Shown here one piece after another: positions 50,062 through 58,339 of a stretch of DNA of 64,000 bases. Each line of letters starts with the position of its first letter. Positions within the stretch are counted from its first letter, which is position 1. Position numbers and translations under genes: made by a program. Source of the DNA: Flavobacteriaceae bacterium (GTDB lineage: Bacteria > Bacteroidota > Bacteroidia > Flavobacteriales > Flavobacteriaceae); contig CANKLE010000004.1 of assembly GCA_947483075.1 (NCBI GenBank), positions 143,995 through 207,994 of the forward strand, read 5' to 3'. The notes under the pieces are model-generated. The model saw nothing but the letters and a program-made list of their open reading frames with translations. It was not told the DNA's origin and searched no databases.

Positions 50062-50814
50062 TTATTTAAATTTCTGTAATTTATCTTTCGTAAAATCAGA
50101 CAACACCAAACGTCCGCTGATGGCGGCTCTTTCGGCTAACAAATTATCCCAATCTTCGGTACCTCTCCAAAAAACCTTTTTCATTTCGAGCATGGCTTCG
50201 GGATTGTAGGTGCATAAATGTTCAGCGAATTTCTGAACGGCTTCGTCCATTGCATCAATGCTTTCAAATACTTGTGCAAACAAGCCTTTTTCTCGGGCCC
50301 AGTTGGCGTCGTAAAAGGTATTGGCATCAATGGCAATTTGCGACAAAGCCGACACGCCCATTTTGCGTTCGATGGCGGGCGAAACCACAAATGGTCCGAT
50401 GCCCACGTTGAGTTCACTTAATTTGATGGAGGCAAATTGTGTGGCCATGCAATAATCGGTTGAAGCGGCAATGCCTACTCCGCCGCCTACTGTTTTTCCT
50501 TGAATGCGCCCGATGATAAACTTCGGACACTTGCGCATCGCGTTAATCACATTGGCAAAGCCCGAGAAAAACACTTTTCCGGTGGCCGCATCCTCAATGG
50601 CGATGAGTTCCTGAAAACTGGCTCCAGCACAAAAAGTGCGTTCTCCTCCACTTTTTAGAATGATCACTTTTACTTCGGACATATTTCCTACCTCTGTAAT
50701 CGTGTTGGCCAATTGAGCCAAAATAGCGCCAGGCAACGAATTTTGTTCTGGATGGAAGAACTCTACCGTAGCAATGCTATCGTTAATTGTATACTGTACA
50801 TATGCTTCAACCAT
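50062..50814 (-). CDS. Enoyl-CoA hydratase/isomerase (crotonase family), probable PaaF role
   Basis: 250-residue crotonase. The oxyanion-hole region ERTFCAGASFQEL and IQGKTVGGGVGIAASTDYCM is present. The first catalytic Glu position (GGGVGI) is not Glu, while the second is kept (KLSELNVGIGPF), a pattern shared with methylglutaconyl-CoA-hydratase-like members. By position after paaZ it probably hydrates an enoyl-CoA of the phenylacetate route (PaaF), but a role in leucine breakdown is possible given the adjoining bkd genes. Confidence 0.82.
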   Translation of the reverse strand: MVEAYVQYTINDSIATVEFFHPEQNSLPGAILAQLANTITEVGNMSEVKVIILKSGGERTFCAGASFQELIAIEDAATGKVFFSGFANVINAMRKCPKFIIGRIQGKTVGGGVGIAASTDYCMATQFASIKLSELNVGIGPFVVSPAIERKMGVSALSQIAIDANTFYDANWAREKGLFAQVFESIDAMDEAVQKFAEHLCTYNPEAMLEMKKVFWRGTEDWDNLLAERAAISGRLVLSDFTKDKLQKFK

Positions 50815-50816
50815 AC

Positions 50817-50851
50817 TTATTAATTATTCATTTTTAATTATTAATTAATCC
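50817..50851. repeat. 7-bp-period TTATTAA array at the paaZ stop
   Basis: TTATTAA, TTATTCA, TTTTTAA, TTATTAA, TTAATCC. The last residues (LINN) and stop of paaZ are read from it. Confidence 0.78.
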
Positions 50852-53335
50852 AAATTGTTCAAAGTGATGATTCAAATGTTTTCTTTCTAATAAGTACGAT
50901 TCATATTTATTCAATTCACCAAAAACCATGTTCTTTAAAACGGCTTCCGGGTTTTCGGTAAAAAAGGCTTTATACTGTGCTCTGGCTTCAAAAAATTTGG
51001 CTTTGGCCGTATCAAAATCGGGATGAACTAAGGCCTCCACTTCGCCTTTTTTCATGGTCGGAAAATTGGTTCCCATGGGGAATTTCTCGTAATTGTATAG
51101 TGAATTGTGTACTTTGTCCAAAATCTTTTCGGGTGTGGAAATCTCAAAATCTTGAATTTCTCCCGCCATGATTTTATAGCCCTGTTCCAAATGCTCCAAC
51201 AGGTGCTGTGGCGTTAAAATGCCCCAACTTGGTTTTGAATTTTCGCTTAATTTTTGGAGGCATTCGGCAATTTTTTCGTCGGTCATTTCAACCAAAACTT
51301 CCTGTTTCTTTTGCACCATCGTGAGAATGGTTGCCACCGCTACCAACTCATCGGTCGTATCAAACACCTCTACAAACCATTTCACAATTCCGCTCGGGTG
51401 TTCGGCCGAAGCCACATCGCGGTCCACTTTTTGTTTGCAGGTGAGGCGCACATATACCGTGTCGTTGTGGTAAATGGGGCGCAAGAAACGGCATTCTTCC
51501 AAGCCGTAATTGGCCGCCACTGGCCCTTTGTTGGGGTAGACAAACAATCCTGCTGCAGCGGCCAAAATGAAGTAACCGTGTGCGGTTCGTTTCTTGAAAA
51601 TACTGCCATCGAGCGAAGTAATATCGGTGTGGGCATAAAAATGGTCCCAAGTAATATTGGCAAAATTGATGATGTCGGTATCGGTTACTGTTCTGTTGTG
51701 CGTGCGCAACGACATGCCCGGTTGAATGTCTTCCCAATGGTACTGAAACGGATGTTGGGTAATTTCTTTGTAGGCCGAATTGGCTTGGTAAATTCCGGTA
51801 ATTTCAGTTAATGTAGTGGGCGAACCTTGAATGGCGCAACGCTGCATGTAATGCGTAATTCCGCGCACACCGCCCATTTCTTCGCCACCACCTGCACGTC
51901 CTGGTCCTCCGTGCACCAACTGCGGCAAGGGTGAACCGTGACCGGTGCTTTGTTTGGCATTTTCGCGGTTGAGCACTAAAATTCTTCCGTGGTGCGAAGC
52001 CGCATTCACTACATAGTCTTTGGCAATGGCATCAGAATTGGTCACGATTGAGGATACCAACGAACCTTTACCCAGTTGCGCCAATGCAATGGCTTCGTCT
52101 AGATTTGCATAAGGCATCAGCGTCGAAACTGGACCAAATGCTTCGGTTTCGTGTACGGCCAAATTGGTAAATGGATGGTCTTCGCGCAATACAATTGGAC
52201 TCACAAACGCCCCTTTTGCATCGGCGCCCAATAGGTTTATCTTATCTAAATCGCCATAAACGAGTTGAGCCGTTTGGCTTAATTCCTGCACTCTTCCTTT
52301 CAGCACGTTCACTTGGTCTTTGCTCACCAAAGCACCCATGCGAACTTCTTTTAATCTTGGATCGCCTACCGTTACTTTGTCTAAGGCTTTTCCCAAAGCG
52401 GCTTGTACCTCATCCATTACGTTAGCAGGCACAATCATTCTACGAATGGCGGTACATTTTTGACCGGCTTTTACGGTGATTTCGCTGCGCGCTTGGTTGA
52501 TGAATAAATCAAATTCGGGAGTTCCTGGCACCGCATCTTCGCCCAAAATAGAGGCGTTTAACGAATCAGCTTCCATGGTAAACGGAACAGCTTCTTGAAT
52601 AATTCTAGGATGGGCTTTGAGCAAACGCCCTGTAGATGCTGATCCGGTAAAGGTGATCACGTCTTGGCTGTCGACGGTATCAAATATGTTTTTGGCGGTG
52701 CCGCTAATGAGCTGCAAGGCGCCTTCGGGCAAAATGTTGGAGGCGATAATTTCGCGTACTACGGCTTCGGTTAAATAGGCCGTAACGGGAGCTGGCAATA
52801 CCACGGCGGGCATCCCGGCCATCCAGTTGACGGCACATTTTTCGAGCATGCCCCAAATGGGAAAGTTGAACGCATTGATATGTATGGCCACGCCTTTTTT
52901 GGACACCAAAATGTGATGCGCCATGAATCGGCCGCCTTTGGACAAATCGATCGGATCGCCTTCTACGTGATAGGGTTGGTTGGGAAATAATTTTCGCAAG
53001 GAGGCATTGGCAAATAAATTGCCGAAGCCGCCTTCGATGTCAATCCAAGAATCCACGCGCGTGGCTCCTGTTCGGTAACTGAGTTCGTAGAATGCCTCTT
53101 TGCGTTTGCTGAGATACATCGCCAAACTCTTGAGCATATTGCCCCGTTCTTGGAAAGTCATTTTGCGCAATTGCTCGCCGCCTTTGGTTCTTCCGTAGTT
53201 TAATATTGCTGGGATATCCAAGCCTTCTACTGAAGTTTCGGCAATGAATTCTCCGGTTACGGCATCAAACGAAGGTTTCCCCTCTCCTGTTGCCGAGGTC
53301 CATTTTCCGAGTACGTAATGTTGTGTTTTAGTCAT
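50834..53335 (-). CDS. paaZ: PaaZ bifunctional ring-opening enzyme with C-terminal extension
   Basis: 833 residues. The N-terminal aldehyde dehydrogenase domain (about 1-510; TFTGSASTGRLLKAHP, catalytic Cys in KAGQKCTAIRRMIVP) oxidises the semialdehyde. A MaoC-type hydratase (about 530-680; FANITWDHFYAHTD, KKRTAHGYFILAAAAG) opens the oxepin ring. E. coli PaaZ stops near 681; here about 150 more residues follow (MTDEKIAECLQKLSEN, LTPQHLLEHLEQGYKIM), resembling a DinB/DUF1569-type helical domain. Start chosen at MTKTQHYVLGKW. Confidence 0.93.
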   Translation of the reverse strand: MTKTQHYVLGKWTSATGEGKPSFDAVTGEFIAETSVEGLDIPAILNYGRTKGGEQLRKMTFQERGNMLKSLAMYLSKRKEAFYELSYRTGATRVDSWIDIEGGFGNLFANASLRKLFPNQPYHVEGDPIDLSKGGRFMAHHILVSKKGVAIHINAFNFPIWGMLEKCAVNWMAGMPAVVLPAPVTAYLTEAVVREIIASNILPEGALQLISGTAKNIFDTVDSQDVITFTGSASTGRLLKAHPRIIQEAVPFTMEADSLNASILGEDAVPGTPEFDLFINQARSEITVKAGQKCTAIRRMIVPANVMDEVQAALGKALDKVTVGDPRLKEVRMGALVSKDQVNVLKGRVQELSQTAQLVYGDLDKINLLGADAKGAFVSPIVLREDHPFTNLAVHETEAFGPVSTLMPYANLDEAIALAQLGKGSLVSSIVTNSDAIAKDYVVNAASHHGRILVLNRENAKQSTGHGSPLPQLVHGGPGRAGGGEEMGGVRGITHYMQRCAIQGSPTTLTEITGIYQANSAYKEITQHPFQYHWEDIQPGMSLRTHNRTVTDTDIINFANITWDHFYAHTDITSLDGSIFKKRTAHGYFILAAAAGLFVYPNKGPVAANYGLEECRFLRPIYHNDTVYVRLTCKQKVDRDVASAEHPSGIVKWFVEVFDTTDELVAVATILTMVQKKQEVLVEMTDEKIAECLQKLSENSKPSWGILTPQHLLEHLEQGYKIMAGEIQDFEISTPEKILDKVHNSLYNYEKFPMGTNFPTMKKGEVEALVHPDFDTAKAKFFEARAQYKAFFTENPEAVLKNMVFGELNKYESYLLERKHLNHHFEQFGLINN

Positions 53336-53363
53336 GGTTATCGGTTGTCAGTTCTCGGTTAAT
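53336..53363. repeat. 7-bp-period GGTTNTC array upstream of paaZ
   Basis: GGTTATC, GGTTGTC, AGTTCTC, GGTTAAT, starting at the paaZ start codon. Confidence 0.72.
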
Positions 53364-53464
53364 TTCGAGAAAATTCTACTTTGATTCCTTGTTGTTTTTT
53401 GTTTTTTCTCGCTAAGACGCCAAGGCGCATAGCTAAAAAAATATTTCTTTTATGTCTGTAACCC

Positions 53465-53540
53465 TAGCCCTGATAGCAGTGAAAATCCTTTTGTGGCGGC
53501 GTTCGCCATAAAAGATTGCAACAAATAGCAGGTTCCCGGC
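53465..53540. repeat. Structured intergenic element, copy 1
   Basis: Begins TAGCCCTGATAGCAGTG, contains a hairpin CTTTTGTGGCG...CGCCATAAAAG, and ends AAATAGCAGGTTCCCGGC. A related element lies at 60556-60608. I have an impression of similar TAGCCC...GCGGG elements in other flavobacterial spacers, which I cannot verify here. The remaining part of 53364-53548 shows no gene. Confidence 0.6.
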
Positions 53541-53548
53541 TTCAAAAA

Positions 53549-53583
53549 ATTATTAATTTTTAATTATTAATTATTAATTAATT
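53549..53583. repeat. 7-bp-period ATTATTA array at the paaJ stop
   Basis: ATTATTA, ATTTTTA, ATTATTA, ATTATTA, ATTAATT. It runs into the stop codon of the thiolase gene. Confidence 0.78.
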
Positions 53584-54784
53584 AAGCTCTTTCAATAACC
53601 ACCGCATAGCCTTGCCCAACGCCAATACACATGGTAATTAAGGCATAGCATTTTCCGGTGAGTTGTAATTCTAATGCCGCCGAATAGGCAATTCTGGCGC
53701 CGGTTACACCCAGCGGATGTCCAATGGCAATTGCCCCTCCATTCGGGTTGATTCTGGGATCGTTATCTTGTAATCCCAAGGCACGAATACAGGCAATACT
53801 CTGCGCAGCAAAGGCTTCGTTGAGTTCGATGACATCCATTTGATCAAGTGTTAAACCGGCTTTTTCTAGCGCTTTTTTACTTGCCTCAACCGGGCCAATT
53901 CCCATGATGCGGGGCTCTACGCCTACTACGGACGAACTGACAATGCGCGCCAAAGGTTTTAGGTTGTATTGCTGTACCGCTTGGGCTGAGGCAATGATAG
54001 TTGCACAAGCGCCATCGTTTAGGCCAGACGCATTTCCGGCGGTCACGCTGCCGTCTTTTTTGAAGGCAGGTCGCAACTTCGCTAAGCCTTCTAATGAGGT
54101 GTTGGGTTTTATAAATTCGTCTTTCGCAAACACTAGAGCATCGCCTTTGCGTTGTGGAATTTCAACGGAAACTATTTCTTGTCCCAATCGACCAGAGGCC
54201 TGAGCTGCTGTGGCTTTTTGTTGGCTGTGCAAGGCAAATGCATCCTGATCTTCGCGAGTGATATTGTATTTTTCTACTAGATTTTCGGCGGTTTCTCCCA
54301 TGGCATCGGTGCCATACAGCGCCTGCAATTTCGGATTCACAAAGCGCCAGCCAAAACTGGAATCGTACATTTTGGAATCGGTTCCAAAGGCCGATGAAGG
54401 TTTAGAAACTACTAATGGTCCGCGGGTCATGTTCTCGATTCCACCGGCTATAAACACATGGCCGTCGCCGGCTTTGATGGCACGATTGGCGTGAATAATA
54501 GCCGACAAGCCCGAACTGCACAAGCGGTTTACGGTTTCTCCGGGAACGGTATACGGCAAACCAGCCAAAAGCAAGGACATGCGCGCCACATTGCGGTTGT
54601 CTTCGCCCGCCTGATTGGCGCAACCCATGATTACGTCGTCATAGGCCGATGGCGGTATTTGTGTGTTTTTTTCGACCAAGGTTTTAATGACCAAGGCACC
54701 CAAATCGTCGGGACGTACCGCGGCCAAAGCGCCTTGGTAACTGCCTATTGGGGTGCGAATTCCGTCTATGATGTATGCTTCCAT
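53582..54784 (-). CDS. paaJ: 3-oxoadipyl-CoA/3-oxo-5,6-dehydrosuberyl-CoA thiolase
   Basis: 400-residue thiolase. Nucleophilic Cys in ETVNRLCSSGLSAIIHA, NGGAIAIGHPLGVTGAR and the second Cys in ITMCIGVGQGYAV. It cleaves the beta-keto CoA ester into acetyl-CoA and a shortened acyl-CoA at the end of the phenylacetate pathway. Located between paaI and paaZ, which supports PaaJ over a general thiolase. Confidence 0.92.
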   Translation of the reverse strand: MEAYIIDGIRTPIGSYQGALAAVRPDDLGALVIKTLVEKNTQIPPSAYDDVIMGCANQAGEDNRNVARMSLLLAGLPYTVPGETVNRLCSSGLSAIIHANRAIKAGDGHVFIAGGIENMTRGPLVVSKPSSAFGTDSKMYDSSFGWRFVNPKLQALYGTDAMGETAENLVEKYNITREDQDAFALHSQQKATAAQASGRLGQEIVSVEIPQRKGDALVFAKDEFIKPNTSLEGLAKLRPAFKKDGSVTAGNASGLNDGACATIIASAQAVQQYNLKPLARIVSSSVVGVEPRIMGIGPVEASKKALEKAGLTLDQMDVIELNEAFAAQSIACIRALGLQDNDPRINPNGGAIAIGHPLGVTGARIAYSAALELQLTGKCYALITMCIGVGQGYAVVIERA

Positions 54785-54792
54785 ATTGATTT

Positions 54793-54900
54793 ATTTGATT
54801 GTTGATTAACGATTTTTGATTGTTGATTTTAAAAACTTCTAAGATACTTCGCCTGTTCGAGCAGAGCTCTCGGGTCAAAAATCTTCAATCGTTAATCTTG
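54793..54900. repeat. Inverted 7-bp arrays between paaI and paaJ
   Basis: ATTTGAT, TGTTGAT, TAACGAT, TTTTGAT, TGTTGAT (54793-54827) face GTCAAAA, AATCTTC, AATCGTT, AATCTTG (54874-54900). The two arms are partly complementary (GATTAACGATT and AATCGTTAATC). The paaI stop codon lies in the second arm. Confidence 0.8.
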
Positions 54901-55326
54901 TTCTTCCCATTCTTTATTTGTTCTATAAACAACACCTTTAAAAAGCGCCACGAGTTCATCCTTTTGACTTTCGACTTTCGACTTTCGACGCACCTCTATG
55001 ATGTTGAATCCCAATTTAGCATTCACTTTTTCGATCACCGATTCGGCCATCAAATAATCGCCTTCGTTTACGGCCTCAATGTGATTGATCGAGGTTTCAA
55101 TTGACACTGCAAATTTACCGTGGGTATTGGCTGCAAAGCCAAAAGCCGTATCGGCCAGCGAATAGGTGATTCCGCCATGGGCCTTGTTCATGCTGTTGAG
55201 CATTTCCTTGCGTACCGTCATCCCTACTTTGCAGCGTCCCAGGTCACATTCCAAAATGGTGATGCCCAGCCATTGGCTGTAGGGATCTTGAGAAAGCATT
55301 TTTTCAGGTATTTTGGTTCCTTCCAT
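54892..55326 (-). CDS. paaI: PaaI hotdog thioesterase
   Basis: 144 residues. Hotdog-fold thioesterase with the PaaI signature NKAHGGITYSLADTAFGFAA (catalytic Asp). It hydrolyses stalled ring-hydroxylated phenylacetyl-CoAs. Residues about 113-122 (RRKSKVESQK), in the turn before the last strand pair (ELVALFKGVVYR), are coded by four 7-bp repeats and are an apparent insertion. Confidence 0.92.
   Translation of the reverse strand: MEGTKIPEKMLSQDPYSQWLGITILECDLGRCKVGMTVRKEMLNSMNKAHGGITYSLADTAFGFAANTHGKFAVSIETSINHIEAVNEGDYLMAESVIEKVNAKLGFNIIEVRRKSKVESQKDELVALFKGVVYRTNKEWEEQD
54962..54989. repeat. Coding 7-bp array inside paaI
   Basis: TTTTGAC and three perfect TTTCGAC, 28 bp, read in the paaI frame as part of RRKSKVESQK. 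Confidence 0.85.
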
Positions 55327-55329
55327 GGA

Positions 55330-55371
55330 GATTAACGATTGTTGATTTTTGATTTTTGAACTGAATTCTCG
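55330..55371. repeat. 7-bp-period GATTNTT array upstream of paaI
   Basis: GATTAAC, GATTGTT, GATTTTT, GATTTTT, GAACTGA, ATTCTCG, starting 4 bp from the paaI start codon. Confidence 0.78.
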
Positions 55372-55384
55372 GAATTGGAATTTG

Positions 55385-56584
55385 TTATTTATAAAATTGT
55401 TTATTAGTTGCAGCCATACGTCGCAAAATCGGGCTACAACGGTAGCGGTCTTCGTGGTATTCGTGGTACAAATCGTCTAATGTGTTTACACACCATTCAA
55501 TACCCAGTTCATCGGCCCAAACCAAAAGGCCTTTGGGGTAATTGACGCCTTTGGTCATCGCATTATCGATATCTTTTGCAGATGCAATATTCAAAAATAA
55601 AGTGTCGGCGGCTTCGTTGATGAGCATCACGATCACGCGATCAAAAATGGTTTTGGCCAATTGCAAATCTTCTGTGGGCTGTGGCAATTCTTGGCTGTAA
55701 TTGTAAAAACCTCGGCCTGATTTTCTGCCTAAAAACCCCGCTTCCAATAGGCGTTTTTGGGTAAAGGACGGTTTGAATTTGGGATCAAAATAAAAGGCGG
55801 TAAACACGGTTTCGGTCACCACATAATTCACATCGTGCCCAATTAGGTCCATCAATTCAAAGGGACCCATTCTAAATTGCCCGATGGTTTTTAAGGCCCA
55901 ATCGATGGTCGCAAAATCGGCTACTCCTTCCTCGTAGAGGCGCAAACTTTCACTATAAAATGGACGCGCTACTCGGTTTACAATAAACCCAGGTGTGTCT
56001 TTGGCTACCGCTACCGTTTTGTTCCAACTGGAAATAATTTCTACCGATTTTTGAAGCACGGCCTCGCTGGTTTGCACCGCCGGAATTACCTCCACCAATT
56101 GCATCAGTGGTGCCGGATTAAAAAAGTGAATGCCAAGGACGCGTTCGGGAATTGTACACGAAGCGGCAATGGAAGCGATAGAAAGGGACGAGGTATTGGA
56201 GGCCAAGATACAATGCTTGGACACCACCGATTCAAGCTCGGCAAAAACCTTTCGCTTGACTTCTATATTTTCGACGATGGCTTCTATTACCAAATCAGCA
56301 TCTGCCAAAGCGGTCAATTCGGTCACATAGGAGATGTTGGCTTGGATACGGGATTTTTCATTGGCATCGATTTTTTCTTTCTCAACCAATTTGGATAAGG
56401 TATTTTCAAGTGCCAACTTACTCTTCTCTAAGGCTATTGCATTTACATCTACCAACTTCACTGTACATCCTGCTTGTGCGGACACTTGCGCGATGCCGCT
56501 TCCCATTGTTCCGGAGCCGATGATAGCCACATTGATTGTGGATTGTGGATTGTTGATTTTTGATTGTTGATTGATCAAAGTCAT
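55385..56584 (-). CDS. paaH: 3-hydroxyacyl-CoA dehydrogenase (PaaH/PaaC type)
   Basis: 399 residues from ATG 56584. The Rossmann motif VAIIGSGTMGSGIAQ begins at residue 19. HFFNPAPLMQLVEVIPA and KDTPGFIVNRVARPFYSE are the family signatures, and a C-terminal domain is duplicated in short form. It oxidises the 3-hydroxyadipyl-CoA intermediate with NAD. Residues 4-17 come from six perfect-register 7-bp repeats. An earlier start (56635) is possible but adds sequence derived from the neighbouring spacer. Shorter than E. coli PaaH (475). Confidence 0.88.
   Translation of the reverse strand: MTLINQQSKINNPQSTINVAIIGSGTMGSGIAQVSAQAGCTVKLVDVNAIALEKSKLALENTLSKLVEKEKIDANEKSRIQANISYVTELTALADADLVIEAIVENIEVKRKVFAELESVVSKHCILASNTSSLSIASIAASCTIPERVLGIHFFNPAPLMQLVEVIPAVQTSEAVLQKSVEIISSWNKTVAVAKDTPGFIVNRVARPFYSESLRLYEEGVADFATIDWALKTIGQFRMGPFELMDLIGHDVNYVVTETVFTAFYFDPKFKPSFTQKRLLEAGFLGRKSGRGFYNYSQELPQPTEDLQLAKTIFDRVIVMLINEAADTLFLNIASAKDIDNAMTKGVNYPKGLLVWADELGIEWCVNTLDDLYHEYHEDRYRCSPILRRMAATNKQFYK
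56534..56575. repeat. Coding 7-bp array at the paaH N terminus
   Basis: GATTGTG, GATTGTG, GATTGTT, GATTTTT, GATTGTT, GATTGAT: 42 bp, coding INQQSKINNPQSTI directly before the NAD-binding strand. Confidence 0.9.
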
Positions 56585-56585
56585 C

Positions 56586-56954
56586 TTATTTATTATTTCT
56601 AATTTTAGATGTAGCGGTTTTAATACTTGCCACAAATATTGAAATTAACTCATCATTTTCCTTCATCATTTCGTCTAATAAATTAGTTTTTGAAACTAAT
56701 GCAGCGCCTTTCATAATTTTCATATTTACACTGCTTTCTCTTAATTCTTTTACAGATATTTTTATTTTATGCAGGAAATCATTTGTTGATTCACCTCCCC
56801 GAGCTTCTCCATAATTTAGAGCGGCTGATGTAGCAGATCGAATGAGCTGATTGGCTAAATGTTGGGCAGCATATGAATTATTAATCCCTTTACAAAGTAA
56901 AATGACATTAACAGAAAATTGAATCAAACGGTCTTCTAATTGCTGTGGATTCAT
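56586..56954 (-). CDS. Four-helix-bundle protein, S23/IVP family
   Basis: 122 residues from ATG 56954 (MNPQQLEDRLIQFSVNVILL; ATG 56984 is an alternative). SYAAQHLANQLIRSATSAAL, NYGEARGGESTNDFLHKIKI and VKELRESSVNMKIM are the hallmark of 23S-rRNA-intervening-sequence (IVP) proteins, relatives of the Avd protein of diversity-generating retroelements. No role in phenylacetate breakdown is known. It sits between paaG and paaH, with 7-bp arrays on both sides, and looks like a small mobile insert. Confidence 0.85.
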   Translation of the reverse strand: MNPQQLEDRLIQFSVNVILLCKGINNSYAAQHLANQLIRSATSAALNYGEARGGESTNDFLHKIKISVKELRESSVNMKIMKGAALVSKTNLLDEMMKENDELISIFVASIKTATSKIRNNK

Positions 56955-56978
56955 CTTTATACTTTTTTCAAATTCAAA

Positions 56979-57013
56979 AATCAAAAATCAAAAATCTTCA
57001 ATCGTTAATCAAT
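56979..57013. repeat. 7-bp-period AATCAAA array at the paaG stop
   Basis: AATCAAA, AATCAAA, AATCTTC, AATCGTT, AATCAAT. It contains the paaG stop codon and is the reverse-sense partner of the GATT-type array at 56534-56575, with the S23 gene between. Confidence 0.82.
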
Positions 57014-57815
57014 TTCCTCGAAATTGCGGTTTTCTTTTCTCTACAAAAGCGGTGACTCCTTCGTGGTAATCGTGTGAGGAACTGGCTTGTATTTGGATGG
57101 CCGATTCTAAGGCCAATTGTTGTTCTAGGTTGTTTTCCATCGATTGGTTTAACAAACGTTTGGTGAGACCCAAAGCCAAGGTGGGCATTTGCGCCAAGGT
57201 TTCGGCCAAGGTTTGTACTTCTTCAAGGAAAAAGGCAGACGGATATAATTTGTAGACCATACCCATTTTACAAGCATCTTCGGCCGTGAGTTTATCGCCC
57301 AAGAACATCAAGGCGGTGGCGCGGTGCAAACCGATGAGTCGAGGCAAGAAAAACGTTCCGCCGCTGTCGGGCACTAAACCAATTTTGGAAAAGGCCTGAA
57401 TAAAACTGCCGTGCTCAGACGACACCACAAAATCGCAGGCCAACGCAATATTGGCACCTGCTCCCGCTGCTACGCCATTCACTGCCGCAATAATCGGTTT
57501 TTCGATGTGGCGGATGCGTTGGATAATGGGATTGTAATGTTCGTCGATGATATTTTTAAAACCCGGATGCAATTCGGGTGTAGTCACTTCTTTTAAGTCT
57601 TGTCCGGCGCAAAATGCTTTTCCGTTTCCTGTCAAAACGATGGCCCGAACCGATTCATCTTGTGCAGCGGCATCCAAAGCGGCTTGCGTGGCCAAGGCCA
57701 TTTCTCGGTTAAAACTGTTGAATACTTCGGGTCTGTTGAGGGTAATCCAAGCTACTTGCGCTTGAACCACGTAGCCAACGGTAAGGCCAAAAGGGAATTC
57801 TTGTGCGTTATTCAT
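57009..57815 (-). CDS. paaG: 1,2-epoxyphenylacetyl-CoA isomerase
   Basis: 268-residue crotonase. GKAFCAGQDLKEV, VNGVAAGAGANIALACDF and GLVPDSGGTFFLPRLIG match PaaG, including the Asp (LVPDSGG) used for isomerisation. It converts the ring epoxide to the oxepin that PaaZ opens. Follows paaD by 6 bp. Confidence 0.93.
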   Translation of the reverse strand: MNNAQEFPFGLTVGYVVQAQVAWITLNRPEVFNSFNREMALATQAALDAAAQDESVRAIVLTGNGKAFCAGQDLKEVTTPELHPGFKNIIDEHYNPIIQRIRHIEKPIIAAVNGVAAGAGANIALACDFVVSSEHGSFIQAFSKIGLVPDSGGTFFLPRLIGLHRATALMFLGDKLTAEDACKMGMVYKLYPSAFFLEEVQTLAETLAQMPTLALGLTKRLLNQSMENNLEQQLALESAIQIQASSSHDYHEGVTAFVEKRKPQFRGN

Positions 57816-57821
57816 TGTGTT

Positions 57822-58322
57822 TTATTTTAAACATTTAAAATAATCAAACGGTTCTAAGCAGTCTTCACACTGGAAAAACGCCTTGCAAGCCGTTGATCCA
57901 AATTGACTGACTAATTTAGTGTTTAATGTGCCACACTGCGGACATTTCACTAGTTTTTTGTTACCTAACAAGGCGTCTTTGTCGGCTTCGGGAGAGAGCG
58001 GTGCCGCAATCCCGTATTGTTCTAATGCCAGTCGGCCTTGGGCGGTGATCCAATCGGTGGTCCAAGCCGGCGATAAGATTAATTTTACGGTGGCTTGAAT
58101 TCCTTGGGCTTTGAAGGCCGCTTTGATGTCGTCAACAATCACATCCATGGCAGGACAGCCGCTGTAGGTGGGCGTGATTTCTACCTGCACCTCCTCGTTT
58201 ACCCATTGTGCCGAACGCACTACGCCCATGTGCACAATCGACAAGACCGGAATCTCGGGATCGGATACCGTTTCCAGTATAGTGAGCAGTTTAGCGTCGA
58301 TTGGCAAGGAAGTGGAAATCAT
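57822..58322 (-). CDS. paaD: Phenylacetyl-CoA epoxidase assembly protein PaaD
   Basis: 166 residues. A MIP18/DUF59-type N-terminal domain (VSDPEIPVLSIVHMGVV, EITPTYSGCPAMDVIVDDI) and a C-terminal four-Cys ribbon (CPQCGTLNTKL, CEDCLEPFDYFKC). It is thought to help Fe-S assembly on the epoxidase reductase PaaE. Order paaC-paaD-paaG is standard. Confidence 0.94.
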   Translation of the reverse strand: MISTSLPIDAKLLTILETVSDPEIPVLSIVHMGVVRSAQWVNEEVQVEITPTYSGCPAMDVIVDDIKAAFKAQGIQATVKLILSPAWTTDWITAQGRLALEQYGIAAPLSPEADKDALLGNKKLVKCPQCGTLNTKLVSQFGSTACKAFFQCEDCLEPFDYFKCLK

Positions 58323-58339
58323 TTTTTTATCCGATTAAA

